A DNA stretch of 64,000 nucleotides from positions 12,547,394 through 12,611,393 of the forward strand of contig NC_061065.1 of NCBI RefSeq assembly GCF_021917145.1, given 5' to 3'. Origin of the DNA: Hypomesus transpacificus (taxonomy: Eukaryota > Chordata > Actinopteri > Osmeriformes > Osmeridae). The notes under the pieces were generated by a model. It was not told the DNA's origin. It was given only the letters and a program-made list of their open reading frames with translations, and made no database searches. A program made the position numbers and the translations under genes. The stretch's first letter is position 1; the number at the start of each line of letters is the position of its first letter. This document shows, one piece after another, positions 1 to 14,760 of the stretch.

Positions 1-207
1 CACATTCATGAAATGCTTACAAACGTATTTGAACACATAAACACCCTTGTTTGTCTTGTCCAATTATGCATCAAATGTTGCTACACTTTTCACTTATTGA
101 GTGCTTACAGTGTACAAAATCAACAATGGATTTGAAGATATAATCATCTTAAACACAATAAATGATTATACCACCAGGAGAAAAAGGACATTGCATGCAT
201 CACTTAC

Positions 208-736
208 AAGTTGTTACCCAATGCATTGGTCTTTTTGGCTCCCAGGTAGTTCATGATAGCGGGGTCGGAGGATTCATCACCAACCATGGTTGGACCTGTC
301 TCCTGAGAAGAGTGATGATGGTGCAACTCATATATTTAAGCTGATATTGTATATTTTGATGTATGTACGCAATGGTAATAAATTCAAAATGATGTATGAT
401 CTAATCACTTCACATCCTAAACATTTAGATCATATACTGCTATTTTTAATGACTATTGGAATTACTTTCTATCCTATTTGAACTGTTGTCAAATATTGAC
501 GCGCCTTTATTAGGAGGTCATTGTCTAATATATCCAGTTATTTTCATTCCTTTGACCTAAGTCAATTTAATTTTAAGTAAATACATTCATTTAATTATAA
601 TCATTTTCATTAGTAATTTCTAATGACTACTGTACAATGTATGAATACAAAAGTTTAACTGTAACACAGGCAGCATGCATAAAAAGGTAAATCGACAAAC
701 CAGACGCAGTAATGTGCTGATCAGAACATATGGCAT
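208..736 (-). CDS. gchfr: GTP cyclohydrolase I feedback regulatory protein (GFRP), 5' part, cut by window edge
   Basis: Known role of the family: a small cytosolic regulator that binds GTP cyclohydrolase I and mediates BH4 feedback inhibition and phenylalanine stimulation. Two minus-strand coding exons are visible. Exon 1 is 736–701 and begins MPYVLIST, matching the GFRP start. Exon 2 is 302–208 and reads ETGPTMVGDE…SDPAIMNYLGAKK…ALGNN, with a consensus GTAAGT donor just after it (complement of 202–207). Exon 1 is 36 nt, in phase, with donor GTTTGT. The last exon (about half of this roughly 84-residue protein) must lie left of base 1; nothing coding-like is present at 1–200. Residues 9–10 read LL where I expect TQ/QI, a small difference. 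Gene order gchfr–rmdn3–rad51 is the same as in human 15q15, which supports the call. Confidence 0.86.
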
Positions 737-1909
737 CTTTGAAAAAATACTTTGAGTCTCCTTGGATTATTCCTCGGAGCCTGTGTGGTTTGTTAGCTGT
801 ATAACTACTGAGTGTAGGTTAGTCAGTCGGCACTGGGCAGGGCTCAGAAGTTGATGCCTTACCATGAGGGAGCTGAAGAGGGCGTAAAAAGCTCACACCA
901 AAAGCGTGAGGTAGGTGTTCACATTGAATCCATTACTGAACTATTATAAATGATTGATATTAATTATTGAATGGAAAATATGTTACTCAAATGCCCTACT
1001 ATATTTATAAATATCAAATGACAAAAAATATTATCAAGAACAATTACATGTCTAATCATCAATAGCAATTCAAAAATGTAATTCTGGATACAGTGTATTG
1101 GATGTCATGCTGGATAGGCTACTTAAAGTTGTACATTACAATAGGTAAACTGCTCGAGTTAGAGTTAATACCAAAAGCATGTTCTAATACAAAAAGATAG
1201 ACAGGAAACACACATCATAGTCTATTTCTTTTCTTTTTTAATGAAAAAATGATGCCTGATAAAGAAATTAATATCCTGTCATGTGGAGCCACCATAGCTG
1301 GATACAATCTTTAATATCCGTATTTAATTTAGTTTTTGCAACCACAATAACACAGACTAGGGACATACAGGTAGTTATGACACATTTTCCGATGGTATCC
1401 CTATGTTCCTGTTACCTTCGCTTTTGGTGTTCTCTGTAGGCTATCCCCTGGCTTTCTTTTCCCTCCGTGTTTCTGCATTCTCTGTGATCTTTAATCCATG
1501 TTCCCTATGAGTTTGCTGTTTACATGCTCTGGAATGTTCCTGCCGTGCTCTTGCTGTGGATTTGATCAGTCAGCCCAAGGATGACTATGAAAAATCCCAA
1601 AATGTGCCTTTTTTTGTCACTGTGACATTAAGCGTACTCTTTGAGCATATTTAATGAAATGTAAACAACAATAAAAATATATGTGTTGCTTTATTAAAAG
1701 ATTTATGCAAATGTTGGACAAATATTACAAGATTAAACTAACAGAGCATTCTCTGTATATCTGTTAATGTCATTTGTTGTAGAATTTCAAATAATTCCAG
1801 CAAATATTATTGTAAGTTATCTGGTACTGTTCTACGTTTTATGTCAAATTATATATTTTGGTTTCCAACGGAAGTATGATCATAGCCCACTAATTCCAGC
1901 ATTTTTATC
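737..1909. other. Upstream region of gchfr, no gene seen
   Basis: AT-rich sequence 5' of the gchfr start codon and left of the hAT-like element. I see no coding exon. It should hold the gchfr promoter and 5' UTR, but no element can be assigned with confidence. Confidence 0.5.
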
Positions 1910-1917
1910 GTTCCTCC

Positions 1918-3420
1918 CAGAGCCATAGAAAAAGAGAGTTGCGACACTTCCATAGACTCCCATTGTTATCGAGGAATGCGGAAGTTAAGCGTGTATCATG
2001 CAACCTATAGTTCCAAACATTGTATTTTCCACCGTTGAACCCCATTCATTTTCAGTGTCTACGAAGCAAGTGAGCTGGTAAATTGATGAAAATCCTGCAT
2101 TTTTTCATATTTCAACCACCACATATCAATTGTTATTAGTAGTATTTCATATAGCCAGCTGTAGAGAAAATGTATTGTAAGATTATGGCTTGTTAGATTA
2201 TAGCTTGTTAGATTCTAAATGCAGTTTGCGATAGACTATAGTAGAGCTATGCAACACTTTTACTGTAGCTAGCTAAAGAGCATGTGTATCAACCAGAAGT
2301 TCGTTGGTTTATAGTCTGTCAAATTAGTTCAAGTTATTGGTGTTCTTTGGCATACACAGTTTACAGAATCTGCTCTTATTAGCCTATAGTACATCTGATT
2401 ATAGCTAGCAACAATGAATTGCAGATTAAAGCCTTGGGTCCCCTATCGTCCAGCAACGCTCGGCAGGAATTTCAGGTCCACTCAATAGCTAGCTAGTTAG
2501 TTAGCTCAACTAGATGCATCTACTACTGCGGTCTAAGTTTTGTGAAAAGCAGACATTAAGATCACCTGCTCACTACAAACAAAAGGAGTGGAAGAACACT
2601 GGACATATTGCACAATAAAATGTTTTATTGAATTGCAGTTGGTTGCCTTGTATATTCTGTTCAATTTTTTTCTATTGAACTTTTGCCGGTGATCATGGTT
2701 AGATTCAACTTGCATCAAGTACAAACGTGTTGTTAATGTGGTAAATTGTAAGTGGGCTGATGAAGAAAAAAAAAGTTGAACAAATCCCATTTACTTCAAC
2801 AGTCGAAGGTTAAACGTTAAGTGGAACAATGTAGGCTAGCATAGCCATTTCCAGCTCTGCTTCACAATATTGCGTTATGCATTATAAGTTAATGTTATAC
2901 ATACATGTTAATAAAGTAGCATACATACATGATACAACACACCAGTAACCAATTGATATTGTGTTAATATACCGAAAATATCCGTGAATCGAGATGGTGC
3001 TGCTGTCGGTCCCGCCGAAAACCATTCAAACACGTTGACAGCAGTGGGTTTTCATTTAACTACAGCGAGCTACCGGAACCACGTGACAAACAAGCTCTAG
3101 CTTTTTCCCTGCGTTTCACTGGCAGTGAGTGTTCACACATGTTGTAGTTCACTCCATTGTTCACCAAAAACGTCAGCGAGGACTGCCTAATGTAGATAAG
3201 AGTCAGCTGAAGATAGCCAGAATATCGGATTTCTTCAACTGAGCCTGTTTCATTCGTAATTTGCCTGAGAAAGCGACTTCCGTTGGCCAGCTCCATTGAA
3301 AACCATTCAAAAAAGTTGACAGCAGTGGGGCTTTTTGGAACTACAGCGAGCTACTTGAACCACGTGATCACGTGTCGGCGAGATCAAAGCGTGTCGCAAC
3401 TCTCTTTTTCTATGGCTCTG
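1918..3420. mobile_element. Non-autonomous hAT-like transposon (MITE), about 1.5 kb
   Basis: Positions 1918–1947 and 3391–3420 are perfect 30-bp inverted repeats beginning CAGAGCCATAGAAAAAGAG. The flanks 1910–1917 and 3421–3428 are identical 8-bp direct repeats (GTTCCTCC). An 8-bp target duplication and a CAGAG terminus are typical of the hAT superfamily. No transposase-sized reading frame lies between the ends, so the element is non-autonomous. Inside, about 71 bp at 3016–3086 recur at 3296–3366 in direct orientation. It sits between gchfr and rmdn3, roughly 0.6 kb upstream of the rmdn3 start. Confidence 0.85.
3016..3366. repeat. Pair of diverged 71-bp direct repeats inside the hAT-like element
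   Basis: Copies at 3016–3086 and 3296–3366 share GAAAACCATTCAAA, GTTGACAGCAGTGGG, ACTACAGCGAGCTAC and GAACCACGTGA, with mismatches between the blocks. The spacing is 280 bp. The shared blocks lie in the 3' third of the element, and the second copy abuts the right inverted terminus. Confidence 0.75.
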
Positions 3421-4044
3421 GTTCCTCCTCCCTGGTACAAAGTCAAATCGACGCGCGGGTCAAAAACGACACAGAACACGACGATGTTTTGTTTTTAACT
3501 CTAAGGTCTTTGCCCTTGATTCTGTAAACGTGTATGGTAGCTAGCGTGTGTATTACAGACAGAAAAGTAATATATTGTATGTGTTTGGATGGACCACATC
3601 ACCTGCATGCTTGTTTTAGTTACCATCTCAGTTTTTGACAGCTCGTTCTAGTCCATGCTACCCGGGCTTAGCATTAACATCAGGCATTTGATGTAGCTAG
3701 CCATAGTCGTCTCACAAGTACCGATTATGAAAGTGAAGGCATTGCTGGCATGTAAACATTTCTATTAAATAACGTTGGTATTTATCTAGTTTTTTTGTCA
3801 TCGGGTATCATCTCCCACATTTACACCGAAGTGGTTGGGTGTAGTAGCACTATCCAAGAAAGCTAGAATAGCTAGCTTCGCGAACGTCGGTCGTACTAGG
3901 CTACTCGTGCGTTTTACCAGTAGTTCAGCTCAAATATTGTAAAAAACGAAAGTGCTGTCATCAGCATGAGGTTTTGACTTGAGACAAAGCCAACTGTAAA
4001 CCACTTAAGTTTGAATTCCGGGTATGGTCTCACTTTGGCGTACC

Positions 4045-6927
4045 ATGAACACGTCGTTGGGGAGAAATGGCATGATAGGACTGGGTGTTGGAGCCACAGC
4101 AGGTGTAGGCTTGATAGCATTTATAATCTACAAAGAAGTGACGAGAAGAAGATCTCAATGCTTGCAACTTCACACCAGCCCTCTTTGCCAGGCGACGGAC
4201 ATTACTGATCCAGATGCTCTCCTCCTTGAACCGCTTAATGCAGAAGGTAAGATGGCTCAGCAAGATAAATGTTCCCTAGAATACGAGACACAATGCTGCC
4301 TTGCCACAAAGCAGAGCAGTAGGCTACAAACCATCACTGATGCCATGGGCACATAAGCAATGTGCGTTCGTGCGTGCAGGCCCTTTCCTGAGAGTGTGTA
4401 TTACTGTCTTCATATCCAGGCTTGTGTGGCTCTCTATGTTGCTTGGACTGGGGGACGTTTTGTGTTCATTACATCACATTTGTCAACCTACTTTTATGGG
4501 TATTCAAGTCAAAAACATGTGCGTATGAATGTGAACTGCTTGGTATTTGACTTTTCTCGCTTCCGTAGCTTCGTTCCCTATTTTATTCAGTTGGTATTTT
4601 TTTTAATATTTAAAGTCTATGACCCATTGGCATCATCCAGCTCTTCGTATGTCATTAACTGTTACTCTTCCAAGCTGATACTACAAACTTTGTGGAATTG
4701 AATGCATCTCTATGAGAAAATGAGTCTGCCACAAATTAAAATTTTAATATTTTACATATTACAATGTAAAATAGCTCAACAGGGGCAGAATGATTGTTTA
4801 TTATTATGATTTTATGCTGGTTTGCCACCTAAACCTTGATGACACATACCCAACCAAGTATTCCCAACTGTCCCAGTGGTTAACAAATGACCACCACCAT
4901 AATAACACACAAACACGCAAACAGACCCCTCCTTCCTGTCCCCATCCCCAGAGGCGGCTGCCCAGCAGCAGGCCCTGGCAGCGGTGGAGGCGGTGGTGCA
5001 GGGCCTGTCCCCAGGGCAGCAGGCGCAGCTGAGGAACCGCCTGGACGAGGTGCTGACCTGCGTGGCCTCTCTCCGCGGCGAGGTGGCCGAGCTCCGCGGC
5101 GGCCTGCAGGACATCGCCCAGCAGATCATCCAGGATGTCAAGTGAGTGGTGTGGCCGCCGTCCGACCTGCTCGTTAGGGGGGACGTCTGTTGGTAGAGTA
5201 TAGCACAAGTCAGGCTGATTGGTGGGTACTTGGATAAGGTTGATGATGCGTCACAAATACCTCCTAACTTTCCATTTTGGATAATGATCCCATCCCACAC
5301 TTAGTTTAAGAATATATTTGAAGCAGGAATAAGAATATATTCCAAGCAGGTATAGAGAGAAATAAAAAAGAAGAAGAATTTCCAGGCGTTCCAACTAGGC
5401 CCCCACTCTGATTCTTAGCGGGTGTGGTCTTGCCCTTCTCTAACAGAAAGGGCATGGAGGAGAGCCAGCGGGCGCGGAGGAGACGCCACATCATCCACAG
5501 GGAGCGCACTGACTCCATGAGCTCCAGTTCCATCTACTTCACCGCCAGCCAGGGAACAGCCAGTCTGTATGCAGGGGACACCAGCGAGGGAGGGTAAGAG
5601 ATACTGCTGGGTGTTCTAACACATGTTTAGGAACAAGGTGAAATCCCCCCTCCCAGTAAACAGGCGTTCAATATGTGGACTCCTATTAAGAATACACAAA
5701 ATGTCTACCTGTTTCTAAATGAGCTTTTCGACCGCTAATCCGTGATCATCTGTAAAACAGTTGTCCTGACACTTAGCTAACGAGTCCATATTGAACTACA
5801 GTGGTGCCACAGATATTGTGCTTTTGTTAACCTGCACTAGGTACTCAACCGCTAACGCCGAGTCTGACTACACGGACCGAGACACGGACAGAGAGACCGA
5901 CAGGGAAGGAGAGATAGAGCCAGAGCAGGAGTCGGAGGACGAAGACGAGGACAAGAGCTGTGCCACGGTCCTTACTCTACGCCAGGACGATTCTCAGGAA
6001 GAGGGGGAGGAGGAGGTGGAGGAGGAGGAAGAACCGAGGACACAGCAAGAGGAGGAGAGGAAGGAGTTTGTGGCAGAGGCGCCCAGTGGGGAGTTGGCCC
6101 TGCTCCTGGCTCAGAGCGATATCCTCCATACAGGAGATGCCAGCCTGAAAGCAGAGGGCTTTCACCTCCTACTTGCCAACAAAGCACAGGTAATCCAGAG
6201 GGACAGTAGAAAGGAGTCAACGTTCTAGTGACGGTTGACTATTTTACCCGAGGTCATTTTGGGCCATTGTATTTAAATATTAAACATAGCTTCAGCTACC
6301 TGTGTATTTACATGTTCAGGTTTGCCTATGTTTTCTTCATACGGTGCAATTTCCATATTTCTAAAATGTATTTGCATCCGTTGACTTTATCCCACAGTAT
6401 GGCAACAGCAGGGAGTTTTTATGGCGACTAGCCCGCGCCTACAGCGACATGTGTGACGCTACAGAGGACAAACAGGAGAGGAAGTCATACGCAGAGCAAG
6501 GTGCCACATAACCACACACTCAGCCATATGTAACATCAATAGGAAATACCATTGACACTTACAGTACTGTGCAAAAGTATTAGGCACCAAAAAAAGTTAA
6601 GGCAAACATAAATGAACATAAATGCTTGTTCATAAAGGAACAAGAAATCTCAACATTGCACTTTTATACTGCCGCACAAATACAGAAGCAGAAGAAAAAA
6701 ATATATATTTTGATGACAATATTCATGTATTAAAAAAAAGAATAAAAAAAAAAAGATGTTTTGTAAAGTGCTGTATTTCTCCATGTGGCTTTGGTCTTGA
6801 TGTTAAAACTCCACCCTACAGGACGGGAGGAGGCCGAGGTTGCTCTGAAGAGGAATGGCCTGAACGCAGAGTGCCACAAGTGGTGAGTGGATCAAAACAG
6901 TTCTGCTTCCTGCAAAGGGAGTTTAGC

Positions 6928-6987
<60 letters not shown>

Positions 6988-8359
6988 ACAGCATTATATC
7001 AAAAAAAGTGGTTGAGAAAGTTGATTTTACACCTGTTCCCTGATACGGCTTGTTCCACCCCAGGTTTGCTGTCCTCACAGGACTTACCTCCCAGTACGAG
7101 AGCATGCATGGCAAACTAAAAAGCAGCCACATTCTCAAGGTAAAGTACTAGGCCTCATAAATACTGCATACTGGTTCAACATCTTGTCTTGAGGTACCCA
7201 TAATGAAGATAGTTAATGTGCATTCCACTAGAGGATTCCTATTAGCAGGTCCAGTTGTCGATGTCAGTTATACCAATAAAGTTTGTTCAGTAGCATACAC
7301 CATCTTTGCCTGCCTTTTCCTTCTGCTTTAGGAACATCTAGACAGAGCGATCTCCCTCAGGGACGATGATCCACTGTGCTTCTACCTACTTGGGCGCTGG
7401 TGTTATGAGGTGACAACCATCCTAGACTGTTAAGGCAGTGACATCACTAAAGAATTTGCTTATGACTTTATGGGTTCGTTCTTATGTGCTTTGCTTGCTG
7501 AATGGTGACCCTGTTGTGTTGCTACTGTAGGTTTCCTCTCTTGGCTGGTTGGAGAAGAAGGCTGCAGCTGCCTTGTATGAAAGGCCACCCACATCAACTC
7601 TCCATGAAGCATTGGAAAACTTCCTCAAGGTACTTGATCCAGAAATGTCAACAAAATCAAGGATGACATGAAATACATTATTAAACGCATATAATCTAAT
7701 AATAAGGCTGGGCTGTAGCCTGTCTCTGCCAATATGCATAACCCAACTGCTTTCAATATTAATGAGTAGACTTTTACATTTGTGTCTGAAAATACAACAA
7801 AATCTATTCTCTGTTTTTTCAATTTCTCCCATTCTGTTTCTTTATTTCAGGCTGAGGAGCTCAACCCAGGATTTTCTAAGACAGTGAGACTTTACATTGC
7901 AAAGGTAATGGAACTTTACCTCTCGGCAGTTTTGTTCTCAAGCCTAAGAAAAGAAAAGCTATCAATAGGTCATGATCTTTGTTGGTTGAATAATAACGGC
8001 ATATATGCTTGAATTTAGTGTCACAACGAGCTTGGTAATGGATCTGAGGCAAGGAATTGGGCGAGGCTTGCTTTAAACATGCCTAGCACTTCTAATCAGG
8101 TAAGTTAACGTCAATTGAGGTGATATCCTTATTGGTTTATTTCTTCAATAAAACACTTTTTATGGCCATTAGTTCAAAATTCACAAATTGGATCTACTTT
8201 TCTTCAACTGCCGTGTGAGTATTTCCTCAAATGTTCATTATTGTCCAATTGACCACATTTTCTCTTCCCAAGGAGGATGACACCACAAAACTACAAGCAG
8301 AGCTTAGAGTCTTGATTGACAAACCAAATGACCTCCCGCTCTCCAGTGTTGAAAAATAG
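4045..8359 (+). CDS. rmdn3: Regulator of microtubule dynamics 3 / PTPIP51 (ER–mitochondria tether)
   Basis: Known role: outer-mitochondrial-membrane protein that binds ER VAPA/VAPB through a phospho-FFAT motif and carries a lipid-transferring TPR domain. Twelve coding exons: 4045–4246, 4952–5141, 5447–5593, 5841–6189, 6398–6500, 6822–6882, 7064–7139, 7332–7409, 7531–7629, 7851–7904, 8019–8099, 8273–8359. All phases close, giving 508 residues (human 470). Visible parts: an N-terminal membrane helix (about residues 10–27, [12 protein letters not shown]), a helical region about 70–130, the FFAT-like core IYFTAS at 160–165, an acidic stretch encoded by 5841–6189, then TPR repeats including [13 protein letters not shown] and [19 protein letters not shown] start at 4045 rather than 4024 because MNTSLGRNG leads straight into the membrane helix, as in human. 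The acidic region is longer than in human. Confidence 0.95.
6563..6770. repeat. Probable interspersed repeat fragment in rmdn3 intron 5
   Basis: The string ACTGTGCAAAAGTATTAGGC at the left end resembles the terminus of a repeat common in fish and amphibian genomes. It is followed by A-rich sequence with no splice or coding signal. No second copy is in the window, so family and limits are uncertain. Confidence 0.35.
6929..6982. repeat. Uninterrupted poly(C)54 tract in rmdn3 intron 6
   Basis: 54 consecutive C residues, 46 bases after the end of the exon at 6822–6882 and 81 bases before the exon at 7064. The poly-proline and poly-glycine reading frames across it are artefacts of the tract. Confidence 0.95.
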
Positions 8360-10174
8360 GCAAGGACACAGAAGATGTCCCTGATTGAATAACCAATCCC
8401 AGTTCGTCAGCTTCATCAGGTGTTCATCTTGTTTTAAAGGAAGATTTGTCATGTCACTGCAATGAAACAAATTTAGATTATATACAGTGTACTGTATGTA
8501 TGGTTATTCCAGGTCAAAGTCAGAACATCAACAGAAATACTCTTGTTTGTTCTATCATTGTAATTAAGCATGTGAAGGATTTTGCAAGTGCTTCTGACTA
8601 AATGTAAATTGGTGGAACTAATTTAAATACTCTCAACTTTGCTTTGTATTTCCTAAATGTAGATGTGAAGTCAAACAACCTCTTCTTAATATTAAATATT
8701 TTGGGATAAACAGTAACAAAAAAAGTATGAAAATCACTGTTCTAATTCATCATATTAAACAAAGACAATAATCAATATATTTTCAGGCTTTAATGTAGTA
8801 ATAAAGTGTAGCTCTTGATCAAACACAATCCCAAGCACAGTCTTGTGTCCAATGGAATTTTTTGCATATTTAACTTTTCAGTTTCGACAAAAGGGGTTTA
8901 CTGAGGTCACATCTATCTCGTTTCTTGAGTGTTTGCCTTTTTGCCTTCATTTTTACATAGATTTATTTATTTCTATTGTACTTAGTAATTTATTTAGAAA
9001 ATGCTTTCACTGTAATAAGGGGAATGTGTGCACTAAACTGTTAAATTATGCATCACATGCTTTGTGTTCTCAAGTTATTTTATTGAATTTCAAGATGTCA
9101 TTTCTTCTGGAAGACAGTAATATACATTCCTGTTGTCTTTTAAAATGGATTCCATTCTGAAAAAGCCTTGGTGAGACTGTTTGGGTTAGTTTAGGATGGA
9201 AGAATATTTTGGAAATTATTCTGGGATACTCAAACTTGTCAAATGTGTTAAATAAACATATCTTCTGTGGGAAGTTGTGAGTGGATACTGCCCTTAATGC
9301 TTCAACACTCCACAATACTGAGCATCCTTTGTGTGGACAACATATTATAAATACAATAATATTGACAAACATTTCATTACTACTTTTTAAATTCCATTAG
9401 TTTGTTGAAAAACATCTGCTTCATGGCTAACCTGCCAACTGAAACCACTCCAAATTCTGAAATCACTTCTCATCAAATAAATCAGCTTCTTATATGCAAA
9501 ATGTTAGCGTAAACGTAAATTAGATTATTTAAGTGACGAAATACGATGTGAAGAAAACACATAACATTTAATGAAAAGAATAGTTTTAGAATTGACAGGG
9601 CACACAATGTTAAATAATGTACTGTGTGGACAACTAGTCTTTTGGTCAAGCAACTGCTCTTCAATAATACATTTAGTAGTCATTGTAATGTTTAGATCAA
9701 ACAGCAAGGAAACCAGACTGCTAGAAACCACACACAAAACACAGGATCACAAATACATTTTCAAATAATATAACAAAAACCATCCAGAGGATTTTCAACA
9801 AGATCTAATAAATGCTGTTTTTTTTCCTTTAGCCCACTATCCCTCACAAAACCTTAATAAGACATAGGTTCTTATAGTGTGGGCTTTTTTGTGCGTCACT
9901 TTAGACCAAAGCACAAAAAACTGTGAAATTCTCTATACAATGTGTTCCCACAGAATGGACTGTGGACAGCCCTGCTTCTCTCTGCATTACAATGGTCCAA
10001 CTTTTGGGGCCTGTACCTCCCTAATCTACCTGTCATCTCAGGCCTGTTATCAGGGGAATATTGTGCACACTACGAAAGTGTGCTGTTGTGCAATGGGTGC
10101 TTGGGTTGGTGAGAAGGTGAGTAGGCACAAGTCACATGACCAGCCTTGTGCCTCCCTCCCAGTATGGCGCCTGC
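8360..10174. other. Convergent 3' UTRs of rmdn3 and rad51
   Basis: No coding exon is present. The left part is the rmdn3 3' UTR; AATAAA occurs at 8800–8805 and again near 9250 as candidate poly(A) signals. The right part is the rad51 3' UTR on the other strand, so the two genes end tail to tail. The sequence is AT-rich, with no repeat family I recognise. Confidence 0.6.
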
Positions 10175-13065
<2,891 letters not shown>

Positions 13066-14760
13066 TTTGATTTACTGAAACGTGATGTTTATCTGTAAAA
13101 AAAAAATGCGTAGCTCTAGTACAGTTAATGAAACAGACTGGGGTTGAAGAAAATGACGGCCAATCAATGTGTTACAAAGTAAACTAAATAGTAAACCAAC
13201 AACAAAGAGTACGGCGTCACTGTCGGGCCATTTAGCCAGAGCTAGCTAAATAATGTCATTAAAACAGAAACTGTGTGGGCTACAGAGTTCCTGTTACACA
13301 ATGAGATTAGCAGCATAGGCTTTAAGTCCCAGTAGTAACGTGTTCTCTCGAGACAAAAACAGAAAGCAGTTTATAATATGGAAGATCGACTTGTTATTCT
13401 ACTTACTCTACGTTTCGTAACTAGTAGCAATATTTGTTCTTATTTGGAAACCAAATTCTCCCGCTCGTCAGTCAGCGCAGGTCTGTACTGGGCAACGTAA
13501 TGACGTCCGAGTGTATACTCTTTGATGACGTTAACCCTGTGTAGGTCTTCTTCTGTGATTTAATAGCGGGTCTCAAACCAAAGTGTAGATGCACACCATC
13601 ATCTATTGTATCGGAGTGATACATTTCAGGGCACTAAATACTTGAAGTCACAACCTGATTGATGTCTCTTCCTGGCACTGCTTCAGGTTATTTCAAGAGA
13701 CCATACAAATCCTGTATATTTAAGAAACAGAGCCTTTCAACATTCTCTTATTTATCCCTAAAATCTCTTCCAAGTTGCATCCACGACTTACCAAATAAGA
13801 TCTTCCTCTCCGAACTGTTTTGACTATCATAATGTGCTAAACATTTTCAGGAACATTACAAGCATCAAATGTTTCTGATCTACACTTCCAGTCTAGGTCA
13901 ATATGAATGCAACCATTCTATTAGTTTAGATTCACTGTATTGATAAAAAAAAAAAGAATGCACACTTGTTTCCATCTGAACAGTGGAAGGAATGGGGTAT
14001 GGGTTCTCTTGACAGTTCCTGGTCTCCGAATGTCACAGGTCACATTAAACAAGACAAAACACCCTGGCCCCATGATTATTTTGCTACAAGCTAGGATCCA
14101 ATGGAAGATGTTACACTGAAACAACAGCCAATTCAAAGAGAAAATGCAGTCCAGAAAAAAAGCTATAAAAGGATTACCTTAACAGCATGGTAAATCTACT
14201 TTATTCAGTTTTATCCCTGTACAGGGAATTTCGTTTTTTCTTTGTCTACCAAAACAATCATGGGAGGTCTATAGTAGGGATGGAATGACAACAATGAAAC
14301 TTTTCTATTTATGAATAGCCAAATGTAATTTGTAAAACAATTGTCAATGTACAGTAAGTGTTAGAATATTCAGTACCTCAGCTATACATGACCACCCAAC
14401 TTCTAATGCTAGTGAAGCAAAATGTTTAGTTTGTTTCTTCTATACCAGAACAAAGCTTCAAATGTAGACATAACATTATAGAAAACATACGGTTTGATAG
14501 ATATTTGAAAGTTTTTTTTGTTATTTTCTTGTTATATAAACAAAAACAGGTATCTTCAAGCAATGCAGGCACCCTCCTAAAAGGTTTTGCCCCAACACAT
14601 GTAGGAAAAGATACATCTACACATTAATTAACATTTACACAATTCCTTACAAATTACAAAATAAGTCATACATAATGTGATATGAAAAACACTAAATGTA
14701 AACACTCTAGATTAACTTATTGTACATGTAGCAAAAAGACAGTCCATTTACACGTTTGTA
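13066..14760. other. rad51 promoter side and knl1 3' UTR
   Basis: No coding exon. The left part, to about 13,500, holds the rad51 5' UTR intron and promoter. A stretch near 13,450–13,560 with several CG dinucleotides may be the start region. The right part is AT-rich and fits a knl1 3' UTR. A minus-strand AATAAA is at 14205–14200. Confidence 0.5.
14200..14205 (-). promoter_or_regulatory. Candidate poly(A) signal of knl1
   Basis: AATAAA on the minus strand, about 560 bases past the knl1 stop codon. Choice among several AT-rich candidates is uncertain. Confidence 0.4.

Noticed and set aside
4804-5300. Minus-strand frames of 134 and 162 residues over rmdn3 exon 2
   Set aside because: They are shadows of a GC-rich exon whose plus-strand frame joins the rest of RMDN3 in phase.
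6622-7138. Open frames with poly-Pro or poly-Gly
   Set aside because: They cross the poly(C) tract and conflict with well-supported rmdn3 exons at 6822 and 7064.
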